Part shown: piece after piece, positions 35,691-45,997 of the stretch
Position numbering within the stretch: position 1 is the stretch's first letter
How the letters are laid out: each line of letters begins with the position of its first letter
Made by a program: the position numbers and the translations under genes
Notes under the pieces: generated by a model
The model's input: the letters and a program-made list of their open reading frames with translations, nothing else
Databases searched by the model: none
Told to the model about the DNA's origin: nothing
Source: Turbatrix aceti
Lineage: Eukaryota > Nematoda > Chromadorea > Rhabditida > Panagrolaimidae
DNA: 64,000 bases
Direction: 5' to 3'
NCBI GenBank assembly: GCA_963969345.1
Contig: OZ017766.1
Coordinates: forward strand, 10,540,001-10,604,000

Positions 35691-35914
35691 TTATTTCGTC
35701 GTCAAAGACGTCGTTTCATTGACTTCAGTGATTTTCTGAGCCCTGATTCGCTCCGCCTCCGCAGCATCGGCATCCGCGTCTGCGCGATCCTTATTGTCCC
35801 TTACAGCCTGATGAAAAGCGAAAACCGCAGGTTGGTGTTTCGCTTGTCGAAACGAGACATCTCGATTTTCGGTTTCAAAACTGTCGACTTGACTGAGCAA
35901 ATCTTTGCCCTCGA
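35691..35914 (-). pseudogene. RIOK3 3'-end fragment at the duplication junction
   Basis: This is an exact-looking copy of the last about 74 codons of RIOK3 (EGKDLLSQVDSFETENRDVS to the stop), but it is joined upstream to HADHA intron sequence at 35915. It lacks the kinase domain and any promoter. The open frame reaching 35951 is produced by the fusion and should not be taken as a gene. Confidence 0.92.
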
Positions 35915-38900
35915 CTGCAGTTTTGAGGTAAAAATTTGATATTTTGGCCAATTTTTAAAACTTTATTTAAAAATTCGTTTTGATATCCAAAAAAAAACAA
36001 CTTTTGTTCTTGCTTTTCTTTTAAAAAAGTATATTTTAGGTTAAAAAATCTGAAAAAAAAAGAAACAGAAATTTAATATTTTTTTCGTCAACTTCGACGG
36101 TACAGTTTTTTTTTGTTTTTAGATTCGAGTCCTAAAATATACCAAATAAGTGTCATTTTGAGTAAAAAAATGCATTTCTTATGTAAAAAATTATACTTTT
36201 AGGACATTTAAAAAAGTTAATTTTTCAAGTTTTTGGCGTTAAAAAATCACTTTTTTTTGCTTTTTCTTGCATTTCACATTCCAAAAATCCATAAAAACAA
36301 AAACAAACAACTTTTATGAAAAAAAGTCTAGTAAGCTGAAATTGGACTTTTTCTTTGGTCAACTTTGTGATTTTTGATCCAAAAAAACGTATACACTTTT
36401 TTTTGTTTTTAGGAATTTTGGAAAATTTCCAAAAAACCATTTTGGAAATTTTGGTTATAAATTCGTTACTCAAATCCAAAAAAAAGAAAACCTATAAAAA
36501 AAAGCAAAAATCTCAAAACTGCTTCTACAAATATAATCGACATTTTTTTGCTTTGTTTGGTTCAAAAATTTTTTTTGTAAAAAAACTTATTCAGGCAAAA
36601 GAAATTGTGATAATCACTCAGGCAGTTAAAACAAAAAAAAAACAAAAATAATCCCCAAAATCGTTCCGAGACCCCAAAAAAACCCATGTATAACAAAAAC
36701 ATACTCAGTTTTCTTTCCGGGACCATACTTATTCTTCTTGCAATCCGTAGACCCGTGGAACACGCCAATAAGAGCGCGGGATTCCGGAGACTGTGTGAGT
36801 TCCCCGAACGCACGAGCCTCTTGCTGGTAGCCAATATCGATACCCGAGGTCAGTCCAGCCCGGATAACGTCGAGGGCCTTGAGGGGGGCCGGGTAGTTGC
36901 CCTTTGTCAGGCCGAGGACTTTGTCACGTGCCATGCGGAGGACCACGCTGTCGAGGAGGGGTCGACGGGAGAGAAAATAGTTGGTAACGCGCTCAACCAA
37001 CGGTCTGGTACGATCAACCTTCAGTTTACCGGTCACCAGATTCTGTGCCGTCTGGAGAGCGACTTCTTCGAGGTAACGATGGGTATTAGCCTCGGCGGGT
37101 GCCACACCGGGGCCCAGGGGCTCGACGAGGAGATCCACAAGCCCGATAGACTTGGCTTTTCGTGGACGAACTGTTTTTCCGGTCAGGATCAGGTCGAGAG
37201 CGTTGGTCACCCCAACCAGACGGGGAAGACGCTGGGTACCCCCGGCTCCGGGGAGGAGGCCAAGCATGATCTCAGGCAGGGCAAGCTGGGTCTTGGGATT
37301 ATTCACTGCGATACGGTAGTGACAGGCGAGGGCGAGTTCGAGTCCACCACCCATACAGGTGCCCATGACAGCCGCAACAACCGGCTTTTTTGTTTTTTCG
37401 ATTTTTTCAAAAATTATTTGGGCGTCACGGGAAATTTTTTCGCCTTCCAGGACGGAGGTGACGTCGCTCAGCATGCCAATGTCAGCACCGGCAACGAAGC
37501 TATTCGGCTTGCCGGACATGATGACGACTCCCTTGATGGCATCGTCGGTGACAATGCGTTCGGAGAGGGTCTTGAATTCTGCGGCAACCTGTTGGGTGAG
37601 GGAGTTTTCCTAAAAAGATCCACAAATGTAAACATCAGTTAAAAATTTGCTAAATACATACCTTCGCATTCGGAACATTGATTTTGACGACTGCGATGCC
37701 ATCGCGGAGATTCACGTCCAAAGTTGCTGAAAAAGTAATAAAACGGAAAAAGAAAAACGTTTATCAGTTAAAAAAACAAAAAAAAAGGAAGAAAAACTAC
37801 CAAAAAAAGTAAGTATCGTAAAAATCGTTACTTGAAATACGATAACAAAAAAACCACTCATCAGTACAACAAAAGATAACATAAAAACAGACAAAAACCG
37901 TTATTACTCGGAGTAACGAAAAAATCCCAAAAAATGTTATTTTTCAAAAACAAACGTAACTTATCACAAAAAAATCATTTTTGATGTTTTACGACCTTTT
38001 CTCCAGTTTACAATACAAAAACTTACAGAACTTGTTGTCAGCAGAAGCATCGGAAGAAGCATGGGCGACACCGGCGCTGGCAAAGCGTCGAAAGTGGGGA
38101 ATTGCTGCAAAAACGGAACAAAAATAATAAAAAATGCTATTTTTGGGATAAATTGTAAATAATCATACCTGAGCAGCGGATGGTTCCTGCCAACTTGGAC
38201 AACATCATCGCCTGCAAAAAAAATATGCAATGATTGGTTTGTTTTATAAAACCGACAAAAAGTACGCGCGCAAGAACTCAAAAATGATAAAAATACAAAA
38301 AAAACAACGCCCGATTGACAGAGGTGAACTACAAAAATAATATAAAGGTAATCAACATAATGGAACGCTCTATTGCTTCTTTGGAGACGCTACTGACCAG
38401 AAAGAGAAAGAGAAACAGAAACAGAGACGATGCGATGATCGCTGCAAAAATCAAGTCATCGTGGTTGTGTACAATGTCATCCAAGCAAACAGCCAGAGAA
38501 AAAAAAAAGTAAGTTGGGCTACACAATACGTGCAGGCAACGTGCTGTGCGTCGTCTTGCGTTTTTCGCTTGTCGATGGAAAGAAGAAGACGAAAACGAAC
38601 GACCCATCCGACCTCGATCATCACAGCCGGCGGGCGCAGGTTTTCCATAACTCCCGCTTCTGCACAACAAAAATAGTGTAGGCTACGGGATTTCGAGTCT
38701 ATGTACGTGGACTTTGTCTTTTCTGTAGGTTCAACCATTTTATTATGCACACCACCAATTTTGTTGACGTTTATTTTATTACTCAGAAGAATCCCAGATC
38801 TCGGAAAAAAAAGGAAATTTACAATTACAAACACAAATTTACACCAGAAATGGAAAATTTTGATCGTATATATACTTCCATAAAATAATACCAAACGTAG

Positions 38901-39670
38901 CAATTGCATTTGTGATATCAAAATTAGCAAAAAAATTGAACACGCAAAAGAAACCGAAACAGTGTTTTTTGAACATTTTGGAGCGTCGTATCTAAAAAAC
39001 TACAGCACTTTCAGAGCGCGTTTTAAAACCTTCCAGTCGACTCAGTTTTTGATAAATGATCTTTTAAAAATATAAAAATGAGGGTTGCCAACTTAAAAAA
39101 TGCCGAAACGAAAACTGTTTTTTGTCAAAAAATTTGACATTTTTCATTTCGGCATTTTTTAAACTTTTGGCCTCCAACTTTTATATTTTTAAAAAAATCT
39201 CCATCAAAAACTGAGTCAAATGAAATGCCAAACGGCTTTGAAAGTACCGTATTTTTTTTTAAGAAAAGACGCAAAAATTCGTAAAACATCAATTCGGATC
39301 AGTTTTTTTCTGCCCATTCAACCCCATGCAAATTCCAATATCACAAATGCAATTTCTACTCTTGGCACGAAAAATACGCAAGTATCATACAAACCTCTCA
39401 AAATTCTCCATTTCTGATTTGCACACAAAAAAAAGTTCGTTCCAACTTATTTCGTCGTCAAAGACGTCGTTTCATTGACTTCAGTGATTTTCTGAGCCCT
39501 GATTCGCTCCGCCTCCGCAGCATCGGCATCCGCGTCTGCGCGATCCTTATTGTCCCTTACAGCCTGATGAAAAGCGAAAACCGCAGGTTGGTGTTTCGCT
39601 TGTCGAAACGAGACATCTCGATTTTCGGTTTCAAAACTGTCGACTTGACTGAGCAAATCTTTGCCCTCGA
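35915..39670. repeat. Tandem segmental duplication, unit 2 (RIOK3-proximal)
   Basis: Second unit of the direct 3.75-kb duplication; see unit 1 at 32161-35914. Its right end passes seamlessly into the rest of RIOK3 exon 4, and its left end is the breakpoint. It is therefore the original copy on the RIOK3 side, while unit 1 is the original copy on the HADHA side. Confidence 0.97.
36705..38208 (-). pseudogene. Truncated HADHA duplicate (exons 1-4 only)
   Basis: The exons are 38208-38169, 38104-38027, 37726-37662 and 37609-36705. All are intact, with the same splice sites as the complete gene. They encode about 362 residues: the mitochondrial presequence and the whole enoyl-CoA hydratase domain, without the dehydrogenase part. 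If intron 4 is retained, the frame runs 27 codons further to a stop at about 36626. Alternatively, its last donor could splice to downstream acceptors across unit 1. I call it a partial duplicate, but its promoter and coding frame look undamaged, so a hydratase-only product is possible. Confidence 0.8.
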
Positions 39671-42345
39671 CCATGTCAAGCTGAGCAATTTCGTTGAATA
39701 GCGCAGTCGATGTCGGTAAATCGTCGACTCCGATATGACCGAAAAAGTTGAGAATATTTTCGACATCACGGACGAGAAAGACGAGGCATCGAGGATGCGA
39801 GACGTCGACTGCCTGGGCGACATCGATGACGTAGACATTTCCTTCGTGGTAGAGGAGGTTGAATTCCGAAAGATCACCGTGGACGAGTTTGCAATCCGTG
39901 TACATGCGAATCATGATGTCTTTTACCTGGGCAAAAGCTGACACCTTGGATTCCTCGTCTTCCCACTCGACATTCTTCAGTCGAGGGGCTGGAATCTTGT
40001 CTCCGATCATCGACATCAGAAGGACGTGTTTTTTGAGGTGAATCGGGACTGGGCAGCGAATTTCGTGGCGATTGAGGCTAAAAATTAGTGCAAAAGTCAG
40101 AAAAATACGTTTTTTGGGCTCAATTACGTTCTTTTTCAAAAAATAACAGTTTTTCGGATTTTTTTTGTTACTCCGAGTAACATTTTTTTTCTCGCTTTTA
40201 TGTTATCTTTTGTGCGTTCAAAAAATCGTAAATGACGAGTAAGGTTTTCTCTTTCAATCTACCGTATTTCAAGTAACTATTTTTACGATACCTACACTTT
40301 TTGATCATTTTCGGTAATTTTTTCTCCTTTTTCCGTCTTTTTTTTTATAAAAAAAACTTTTTTACCCCTTTTATTACATTTTCTGCAACCTTGGAGGTGA
40401 ATAGCTGAAATCAGTGTTTCAAATGCGAAAATCTACGTCCAGACAAATTTTTCAACGATCGTGACAATTTTTTACAGGAAAGTTAATAAATGCCAAAAAC
40501 GACGTTTTTTGGGAAAAAGGTGCAAAAAGTACGAAATATCGCTTCTTTTCAGTGTACAAACAAATAAAAACATACATAACTAAAAAATGATAAAAAATAA
40601 TAATATCATTCATAAACTACAGTTACGTCAAAAAATTGGTCAAAACCAAAAAATCGTAAATTTAGGAAACGTAAATTTAGCAAAAAACACAAAGTAACAA
40701 AAATGGCAAAAAAAAGATACGCTACAGTTAACTCATAAAAATTCGCTGGAGAAATACAGTTTACGATAAAATTCCAAAACCCACCGTTTCAAGTTGAGCA
40801 ATTCTTTCTCAGCCCAAACCTTCATCACACGACGCGGATTCTTGAAACGAAAATCATCCTTGACGTATTCGACTCGATTTTTGAAATTATTAAGCGTCAT
40901 TTTGTAAACCTTGACGGCAAAATGCGATTCATCGGGTGATCCATCGTTTCCGACAGCGTGGAGCACGACAGATTCCTTGCCGGTAGCGATGATTTCATCG
41001 ACGCTATCCAATTCTCCACTATTGATCCATTTGAAAAGAATCAGACGGGTCATTGCATCGACCGACATTTCGGTAGCCTTTTCTTCCTTATCCTTGACGC
41101 GGGCAGAACGCTTGTCGTGAACCTGTATCTTGGCACGAAGGTGGTTGAAGACCTTGTTGTTCATGGCCTCTCGACACGGTTCTTCGGCTTCGACGTCTCC
41201 GGTATCAGCGCTCAGGGGAAAGGCGGTTACGGCACGGGAACGGTTACGGGTTGCCGTCAGGGAACGATCGTGCTTGGAGATGATGACGCCTTCTGCGGTA
41301 CGGGCCAAGCCTGATGGTCCAAAGTCGGGCATGCGTTCTGAAAAAAAAAGAAAAAATGAACAAAAAACAACAAAAAATCCGAAAAAAAACGACGCAAGTT
41401 ACGATACCAAAAAAAATATTACTCGCCAAAAATTTTTCGCTTCGAGACCCCAAAAATGAAATTTACGATATTGACACTCAAGTACAGTATAAAAAATAAC
41501 TGGACCCTAAAAAATACGACACAAAAAATGATACCCGAACCCAAATTTCGCTCCAAAACCACAAAAAAATGAAAAATCAGTAAGTACCCAAATACGGTAA
41601 GTATTCAAAAAAACGTAACTCGATTCAAAATTTCGCTCCAAGACCAAAAAAATGTTCGATACGGTTTTTCTACCTAAGACTTGGGTACGGTACGTATGAA
41701 CAAAAACCGTAATTTGTCATCCAATTTCGTCCCAAGACACAAAAAAATTTCGCCTCAAAACCCCTTCAAAAAACTCACGATAGAGCAAATTCGTTGCATG
41801 TTCACGAAAATCGTCATCATCCTCGCCATCGCTGCTGAGTTCGAGGTCATCATCGTTGGCGAGATAATTGTATGGATCAGGGCCAACAGTGGCACGTGCA
41901 ATACCCGATTCACTGCGATTTTGTTCAAATTGCTGACTCAATTCCTGTTCACGATCAAATTCCCGTTGAAGTTTTCGAGCCAACGCTTCGTCAGCCGAAA
42001 TATCCGGATCCTGGGAGAGTTCGAGTGCGAGTTCGGCGTCACGCGACGTATCCGGTCCATCGAGCATCGAAGCTGCATTTACGACTTCGAATCCCGAGTC
42101 ACGGAGCGCTGCTTCGAGCTCCATTTGCTCGCGGATATCCTGCTCGAGCTCATCCTACAATATTTTTTTTTGCATTTATCTAATGCGCAAAAAAAAGTGT
42201 GACCACAAACCTCCTGAATATGAGATGCCAACTGTTCACTCATAATCTCGGCAAACGATACAATTGGACGCTCGTCGCTCGTTTCAACAGTCGGCATTTC
42301 AGGTTTGCGACCCCAGGCTGACTTGATTGGAAGACCTTCTGCCAT
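39447..42345 (-). CDS. RIOK3: Atypical serine/threonine kinase RIO3
   Basis: RIO kinases act in late 40S ribosome maturation. The RIOK3 subtype, not RIOK1, is indicated by the N-terminal SFAEIMSEQLASHIQE block and by the MTLNNFKNRVEYVKDDFRFK segment. The exons are 42345-42211, 42154-41779, 41337-40785 and 40077-39447, giving 564 aa (human about 519). The kinase core has ATGKESVV (about 288-295) as the phosphate-binding loop, FAVKVYK with the ATP-binding Lys, LVHGDLSEFN with catalytic Asp (about 423) and Asn, and IDVAQ with the metal-binding Asp (about 440). HGDL and IDVAQ replace the more common HADL and IDVSQ. The C-terminus is extended and Ala/Asp-rich. The last exon overlaps duplication unit 2. 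Confidence 0.93.
40160..40300 (+). repeat. Dispersed repeat with GAGTAAC start, copy in RIOK3 intron 3
   Basis: It begins TTACTCCGAGTAACATTTTT and ends AGTAACTATTTTTACGATAC. It matches 42990-43125 in the same orientation and 34040-34165 in reverse. Similar GTTACTCG and AGTAACAAAA strings recur at 57720-57960, 60290-60560 and 63830-64000. Confidence 0.6.
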
Positions 42346-43456
42346 TTCGACGCAAAAAAATAGGAAACTAAATATGTATACAAGAAAAGAGAGGCGCAAC
42401 AACAAGAAATGTTGTGCAACCTTGGAAAACAGAAAAAAATTGCTCGAATCTGGTGACTTTTTTTCGTGGTGAGAGTTCCCGATTTGTCGTTTTTGCAATC
42501 ATAATTATTTTTTACGTTATCTCTTTTTTTGCGATCATTTTTTGACCTAATTGTTTGCATTGTATGTTTGCATTTGTGCATTATTGATTTGAACAACAGA
42601 GAAATGCGCGGCAGTGCCGGTTTCTCACCTGTGCAAAAATTGTGTGAACCGCGCGCACTCGTGCCTGGAAAGCTGGTTGTCCGACAATTGATTGACTTGT
42701 GCATCGTAAGCGTCGTAAAACTTCGCTACAATGACTACAAGGAGGAAATTATGTCGTATCGTTAATTTGGGAAACTCATGCCAAAAACAAAAAGTATAGA
42801 AATTGACAAAAACATTGCTCAAAATTAAGATCATAAAAATTCGTTGTAAAATTACAAATTTTACGGTAAAATTCAAAATATTTTTTGACCAAAAATTCAT
42901 TGCGAATAAATGCATGTAAAAAATATCCAAAAAAAAATATGTTTTTTGAGGCTAAATTATGTCACTTTTGGATAAATAACATTTTTTGGTTTTTTTATTA
43001 TTCCGAGTAACTTTTTTTTCTGCTTTTACGTTATCTTTTGTACATTCAAAAAATATCGTTATTGTTTGTGAATATTTTGTTTTTCAATTTATCGTATTTC
43101 AAGTTACAATTTTTACGATACTTTCACATTTTTATATCCTTTTTGATTATTTGTACCTAAACTTTTTTGATAGTGTTTTTGGTTGTTTTTCTTCCTTTTT
43201 CCGTCTTTTTTATCCGTTATACTACAACATATTCAAAAATTTAAAACCGCCCATCATGTGACAGAAAGATGCGCAAGGACAATGCATGTGCATTCATCAC
43301 GGCACCTGGGAAAGGTGTGCGTTCGTTCATCCCTGGAAAAGCGGCGATTGATTGACCTGTCCGTACTTACATACAAATAAATCTCCACCCCTCATAAGAG
43401 CCGCTTTCTGGTCATTTGGTCATTTGCCATTATTTTTTGTCGTCCGTCAACCTACC
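42346..43456. other. Intergenic between RIOK3 and the secreted-protein cluster
   Basis: The divergent promoters of RIOK3 (minus) and the FAR-like gene (plus) must lie here. The stretch contains the dispersed repeat at 42990-43125. Two related islands (CCTGGAAAGCTGG with GATTGATTGACTTG near 42665-42700, and CCTGGAAAAGCGG with GATTGATTGACCTG near 43335-43362) sit upstream of each gene and could be a shared regulatory or repeat motif. No gene is seen. Confidence 0.45.
42990..43125 (+). repeat. Dispersed repeat with GAGTAAC start, intergenic copy
   Basis: It begins TTATTCCGAGTAACTTTTTT and ends TCAAGTTACAATTTTTACGATAC-like sequence. It is the same family as 40160-40300 and 34040-34165. Confidence 0.6.
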
Positions 43457-44002
43457 ATGCAAATTCTTCTCCTCTTCATCCTATTTTCCATTACCCAAGC
43501 CAAACCTATTGTTTATAACCCACTGACTGCGAGTCCCATTGGATTGGTGTACAACGAGCTCAAGGATGTTGTCCCGATCGAAGCCAAGCTTATTTACGAT
43601 GGCATGACCATCGAAAGCTATCGTATCTTCAGCAAAGCGCTTGAAAATCACGAAAACGCTCCGGGAATCATCGGCGAACTCAAGACCAAAAACGCGTCCA
43701 TTTATCCGGCTGTCAACGATGCTTACCTGAAATTAAAGGCTGCTTTTGACCGCCTGAAAAACCAGGAAGCCAGGGATTTTATTTTGGAGGCTGGTTCCCA
43801 GTTTATGAAAATCAAGCCCAAAAAATATTCTCTTCCCGTTCCCATCCGAGTTATCAGGACCGCGCTCAAGAAAGTCGACACAAACTACCGTGCTCTGAGT
43901 CCCGATGCCAAGAAAGCACTCGATATCGCTTTTCCCAAGCTCAGCGTTGTCGCCAAGCATCGCAAGTTCCAGCGCCTATGGACTACCATCGTTGGCTTTT
44001 GA
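43457..44002 (+). CDS. Secreted fatty-acid/retinol-binding (FAR)-like protein
   Basis: The gene is a single exon of 181 aa. Residues 1-15 (MQILLLFILFSITQA) are a signal peptide. The mature part is all-helical in appearance, with the FAR pattern: an early helix with IYDGMT-type start, a Lys/Glu-rich middle (NDAYLKLKAAFDRLKNQEARDF), and an end reading YRALSPDAKKALDIAFPKL. FAR proteins are nematode lipid carriers that bind fatty acids and retinol and are often released into the host or gut lumen. The length of about 180 aa fits. No cysteine is present in the mature chain, as is usual for the family. AATAAA lies 44 nt after the stop. The family call is by pattern recognition only; an SXP/RAL-2-type helical protein is the main alternative. 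Confidence 0.7.
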   Translation: MQILLLFILFSITQAKPIVYNPLTASPIGLVYNELKDVVPIEAKLIYDGMTIESYRIFSKALENHENAPGIIGELKTKNASIYPAVNDAYLKLKAAFDRLKNQEARDFILEAGSQFMKIKPKKYSLPVPIRVIRTALKKVDTNYRALSPDAKKALDIAFPKLSVVAKHRKFQRLWTTIVGF

Positions 44003-44045
44003 TTTGAATGTTTCTTTGTTACATTGAATTTTTTTTGTCGTATAC

Positions 44046-44051
44046 AATAAA
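44046..44051 (+). promoter_or_regulatory. Polyadenylation signal AATAAA of the FAR-like gene
   Basis: A canonical AATAAA 44 nt after the TGA, followed by a T/A-poor G-rich stretch. The position is typical for an animal 3' end. Confidence 0.6.
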
Positions 44052-44428
44052 TTGGAAAAATGGAAAACGACTGAAATGGATGGGGACAATGGGGAAAATT
44101 TGGTAAAAAAATTATGTTTTGAAAAAAAACTTATGTTTTAAAAAAATAAAAAAAAACTGAAAACAGACAAAAAAATTGTTAAAAAAATAAAAACAAAAAA
44201 AATTCGACTGCCTGAAACGATTTCGAACGACTAAAAACGATGCAAATTGTTTTCGGAATTTGAATTCACAACAATACATAGTACTATGTATTCCATTTCA
44301 AATTTTTTTTTCAAAAACTTAAAATTGAAAAATATTTTTTTTATTTTTGTGGTTGAACATTCATTCGTAGTTTTTTTGCAAAACGGAAACTAACAATTTT
44401 GTTTTCTATTCTGATTTGAGAAAGTTTT

Positions 44429-45075
44429 CTGAAAAAAAAGCTTTGCTTAGTATTTTTCGTATTCCGCCTTTGCAGTTGTAATGGACTACAAAGTAGCCTA
44501 AAAGCTATAATATTTATCAATCCTGAAAGGTTTACAGCATATTTTGGGGGTGTGACCGTAACCCCCACAATTGACATGATTGTCGTCCTTCTCCCGCCTA
44601 CTGACAGAAGGGCATAAATTGTTATTTATAAGCTGAAACGTAATACCAAAAAAATCATAACCTGCATTTTTTTCTATCCAGCAATCAAACGCCGTCAATC
44701 GTTCCAACAATGAAGTTTACACTTGGCTACCATATTTTCGTCTTTCTTCTCTTCACGTGTATTGTCAGTGTCGCCGCTGACAAGTTCAACATCACCGACT
44801 ACAATTGCCAAACTGCGAATGACTGTGTACCAATTTGCAGCATGTTTGACGATTTACCGGTTCCACTTTGTATAAATGGTGAATGCAATTGTGCTTCTGG
44901 TCCTATTCTTCTCTAAAAATCTTCCTCTTACAACTACCGAAATTTCTACTGAGGATGTAACCCCATTGTGTCGTTCGTTTTTCTGTCTCAGAAAATTTCT
45001 TAATAAATATGAAGCATGCAGTGCGGGTTATTCAAGTTCTCAGATTCTGATGAAAACAAAAAATGTTAAAAATGT
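44429..45075 (+). repeat. Tandem duplication unit carrying mini-protein gene 1
   Basis: It starts near AAAAAAAGCTTTGCTTAG and includes the promoter, the gene and the 3' region down to GTTAAAAATGTTGAACC. It is repeated at 45998-46645 with roughly 85-90% identity by eye. The two units are separated by about 0.9 kb that contains two MITEs. Confidence 0.85.
44710..44916 (+). CDS. Secreted cysteine-rich mini-protein 1 (CS-alpha-beta-type spacing)
   Basis: 68 aa in a single exon: a signal peptide (MKFTLGYHIFVFLLFTCIVS) and a mature part of about 45 residues with six cysteines. The spacing is C-x5-C-x3-C-x10-C-x4-C-x-C. This C-x3-C plus C-x-C arrangement is that of cysteine-stabilised alpha-beta peptides, a fold used by antimicrobial defensins and by arthropod channel-blocking toxins. 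It is acidic rather than basic, which argues against a simple copy of either. A splice acceptor (TTCTATCCAG) lies 28 nt before the ATG, and AATAAA is at 45002-45007. The target and role are unknown; the fold is inferred from spacing alone. Confidence 0.8.
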   Translation: MKFTLGYHIFVFLLFTCIVSVAADKFNITDYNCQTANDCVPICSMFDDLPVPLCINGECNCASGPILL

Positions 45076-45273
45076 TGAACCTTATTTTTAATTTTCAATA
45101 ATTTATCCCACAAGGGCTTCCCATATATTTTTGATGTGCAAAGATGCCAAAGTTGTGCGTGCCGTAGTTTGCATTTCTGTGGTTTTTGTGGCGGCATTGC
45201 ACGAAAACTAGGCATTACCCTGGTGAAGAAAACTGTCATTCGACTCAGTTTTTGATGGAGAAACCGTAGAATG

Positions 45274-45681
45274 CATAGTTGTTCGATGCTCACCAAATTG
45301 CTCTTGCTCACTGATCGCGAGCAGTGAGCAGAGCGAGCACAAAAAATTGAATTGCACAAAGAGCGCAAGCAGAGCGAGCGCGAAAAATTTTTAAAATGAG
45401 CACTGCTCACTTATAAATTTAGTGCTACAAATATTAAAATACTGGTAGTTTCGATCAAAAACACTTTTTTTTTGTGTGAGCCATGTTTGCTCATTGCTCG
45501 CTCCTGCTCGACTCACGAGCGTGAGCAGAGCAAGAACGGAATATCTGCAGAATAAAAGAGCGCGAGCGGAGCGAGCGCGAAAATTTTAGGCACTCAAAGA
45601 GCAGAGCGAGCACGAAAAATTGAATTGCTCAAAGAGCGCGAGCAGAGCGAGCGTTGAAAATTGTCGAATTGAACAACTCTG
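45274..45681 (-). mobile_element. hAT-type MITE (CAGAGTTGTTCAATT family), intact
   Basis: 408 bp, ending in AATTGAACAACTCTG, and starting with the imperfect inverse (CATAGTTGTTCGATG). GTAGAATG is present on both sides (45266-45273 and 45682-45689). The interior consists of GAGCGAGCGCGAAAATT and GAGCAGAGCGAGCAC type repeats. It is the same family as 17977-18510 in the opposite orientation, and shares the first nine terminal bases with the 100-bp element at 21857-21956. Confidence 0.92.
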
Positions 45682-45791
45682 GTAGAATGCAAAAAAATGA
45701 GAAGTCATTACCTTAAAAATGCCGAGATTTTTTTTGATTTTTCCCTTATTTTTTTAAAGCAATCAATAATTTATCAATCACTAACCCCAGT

Positions 45792-45874
45792 CAGGGTGGC
45801 GAAACTCCCATGGGAATTAGAAATAGGGAATTATCCCATGGGACTCCCATGGGAATCCCTTCTTCGCCACCCTG
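45792..45874. mobile_element. 83-bp hAT-type MITE (CAGGGTGGCGAA ends, CCCATGGG palindromes)
   Basis: It begins CAGGGTGGCGAAACTCCCAT and ends TTCTTCGCCACCCTG. ACCCCAGT is on both sides (45784-45791 and 45875-45882), a perfect 8-bp duplication. Its plan is the same as the 389-bp element at 11672-12060, but each CCCCGGGG palindrome there is CCCATGGG here. Confidence 0.92.
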
Positions 45875-45997
45875 ACCCCAGTACTATTTTGGCACCCCTG
45901 TATCTTTGGCGTCTTTGAGCTTCCGCAATTTTCCTTTGAAATGCTTTTTGTCCAAATTTCATAATGATAGCTCGTTACATCTATATGGGAAGCCCTT

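Larger units (their letters stand above)
32161..35914. repeat. Tandem segmental duplication, unit 1 (HADHA-proximal)
   Basis: This unit runs from inside HADHA intron 4, through HADHA exons 4 to 1 and the HADHA 5' region, into the last exon of RIOK3. It repeats directly as 35915-39670. Only a handful of differences are visible, all in introns or flanks (for example TAAAAAAATCC near 33856 against TAAAAAGATCC near 37612). The junction at 35914-35915 joins RIOK3 coding sequence to HADHA intron sequence, with AC shared by both sources. Confidence 0.97.

Noticed and set aside
35691..35951. Short gene of 86 codons next to the duplication junction
   Set aside because: It is the RIOK3 tail fused to HADHA intron sequence; codons beyond 35914 are intronic and there is no promoter.
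39447..42345. RIOK1 as identity of the RIO kinase
   Set aside because: The N-terminal MSEQLA block and the FKNR..Y.KDDFRFK segment follow RIOK3, not RIOK1.
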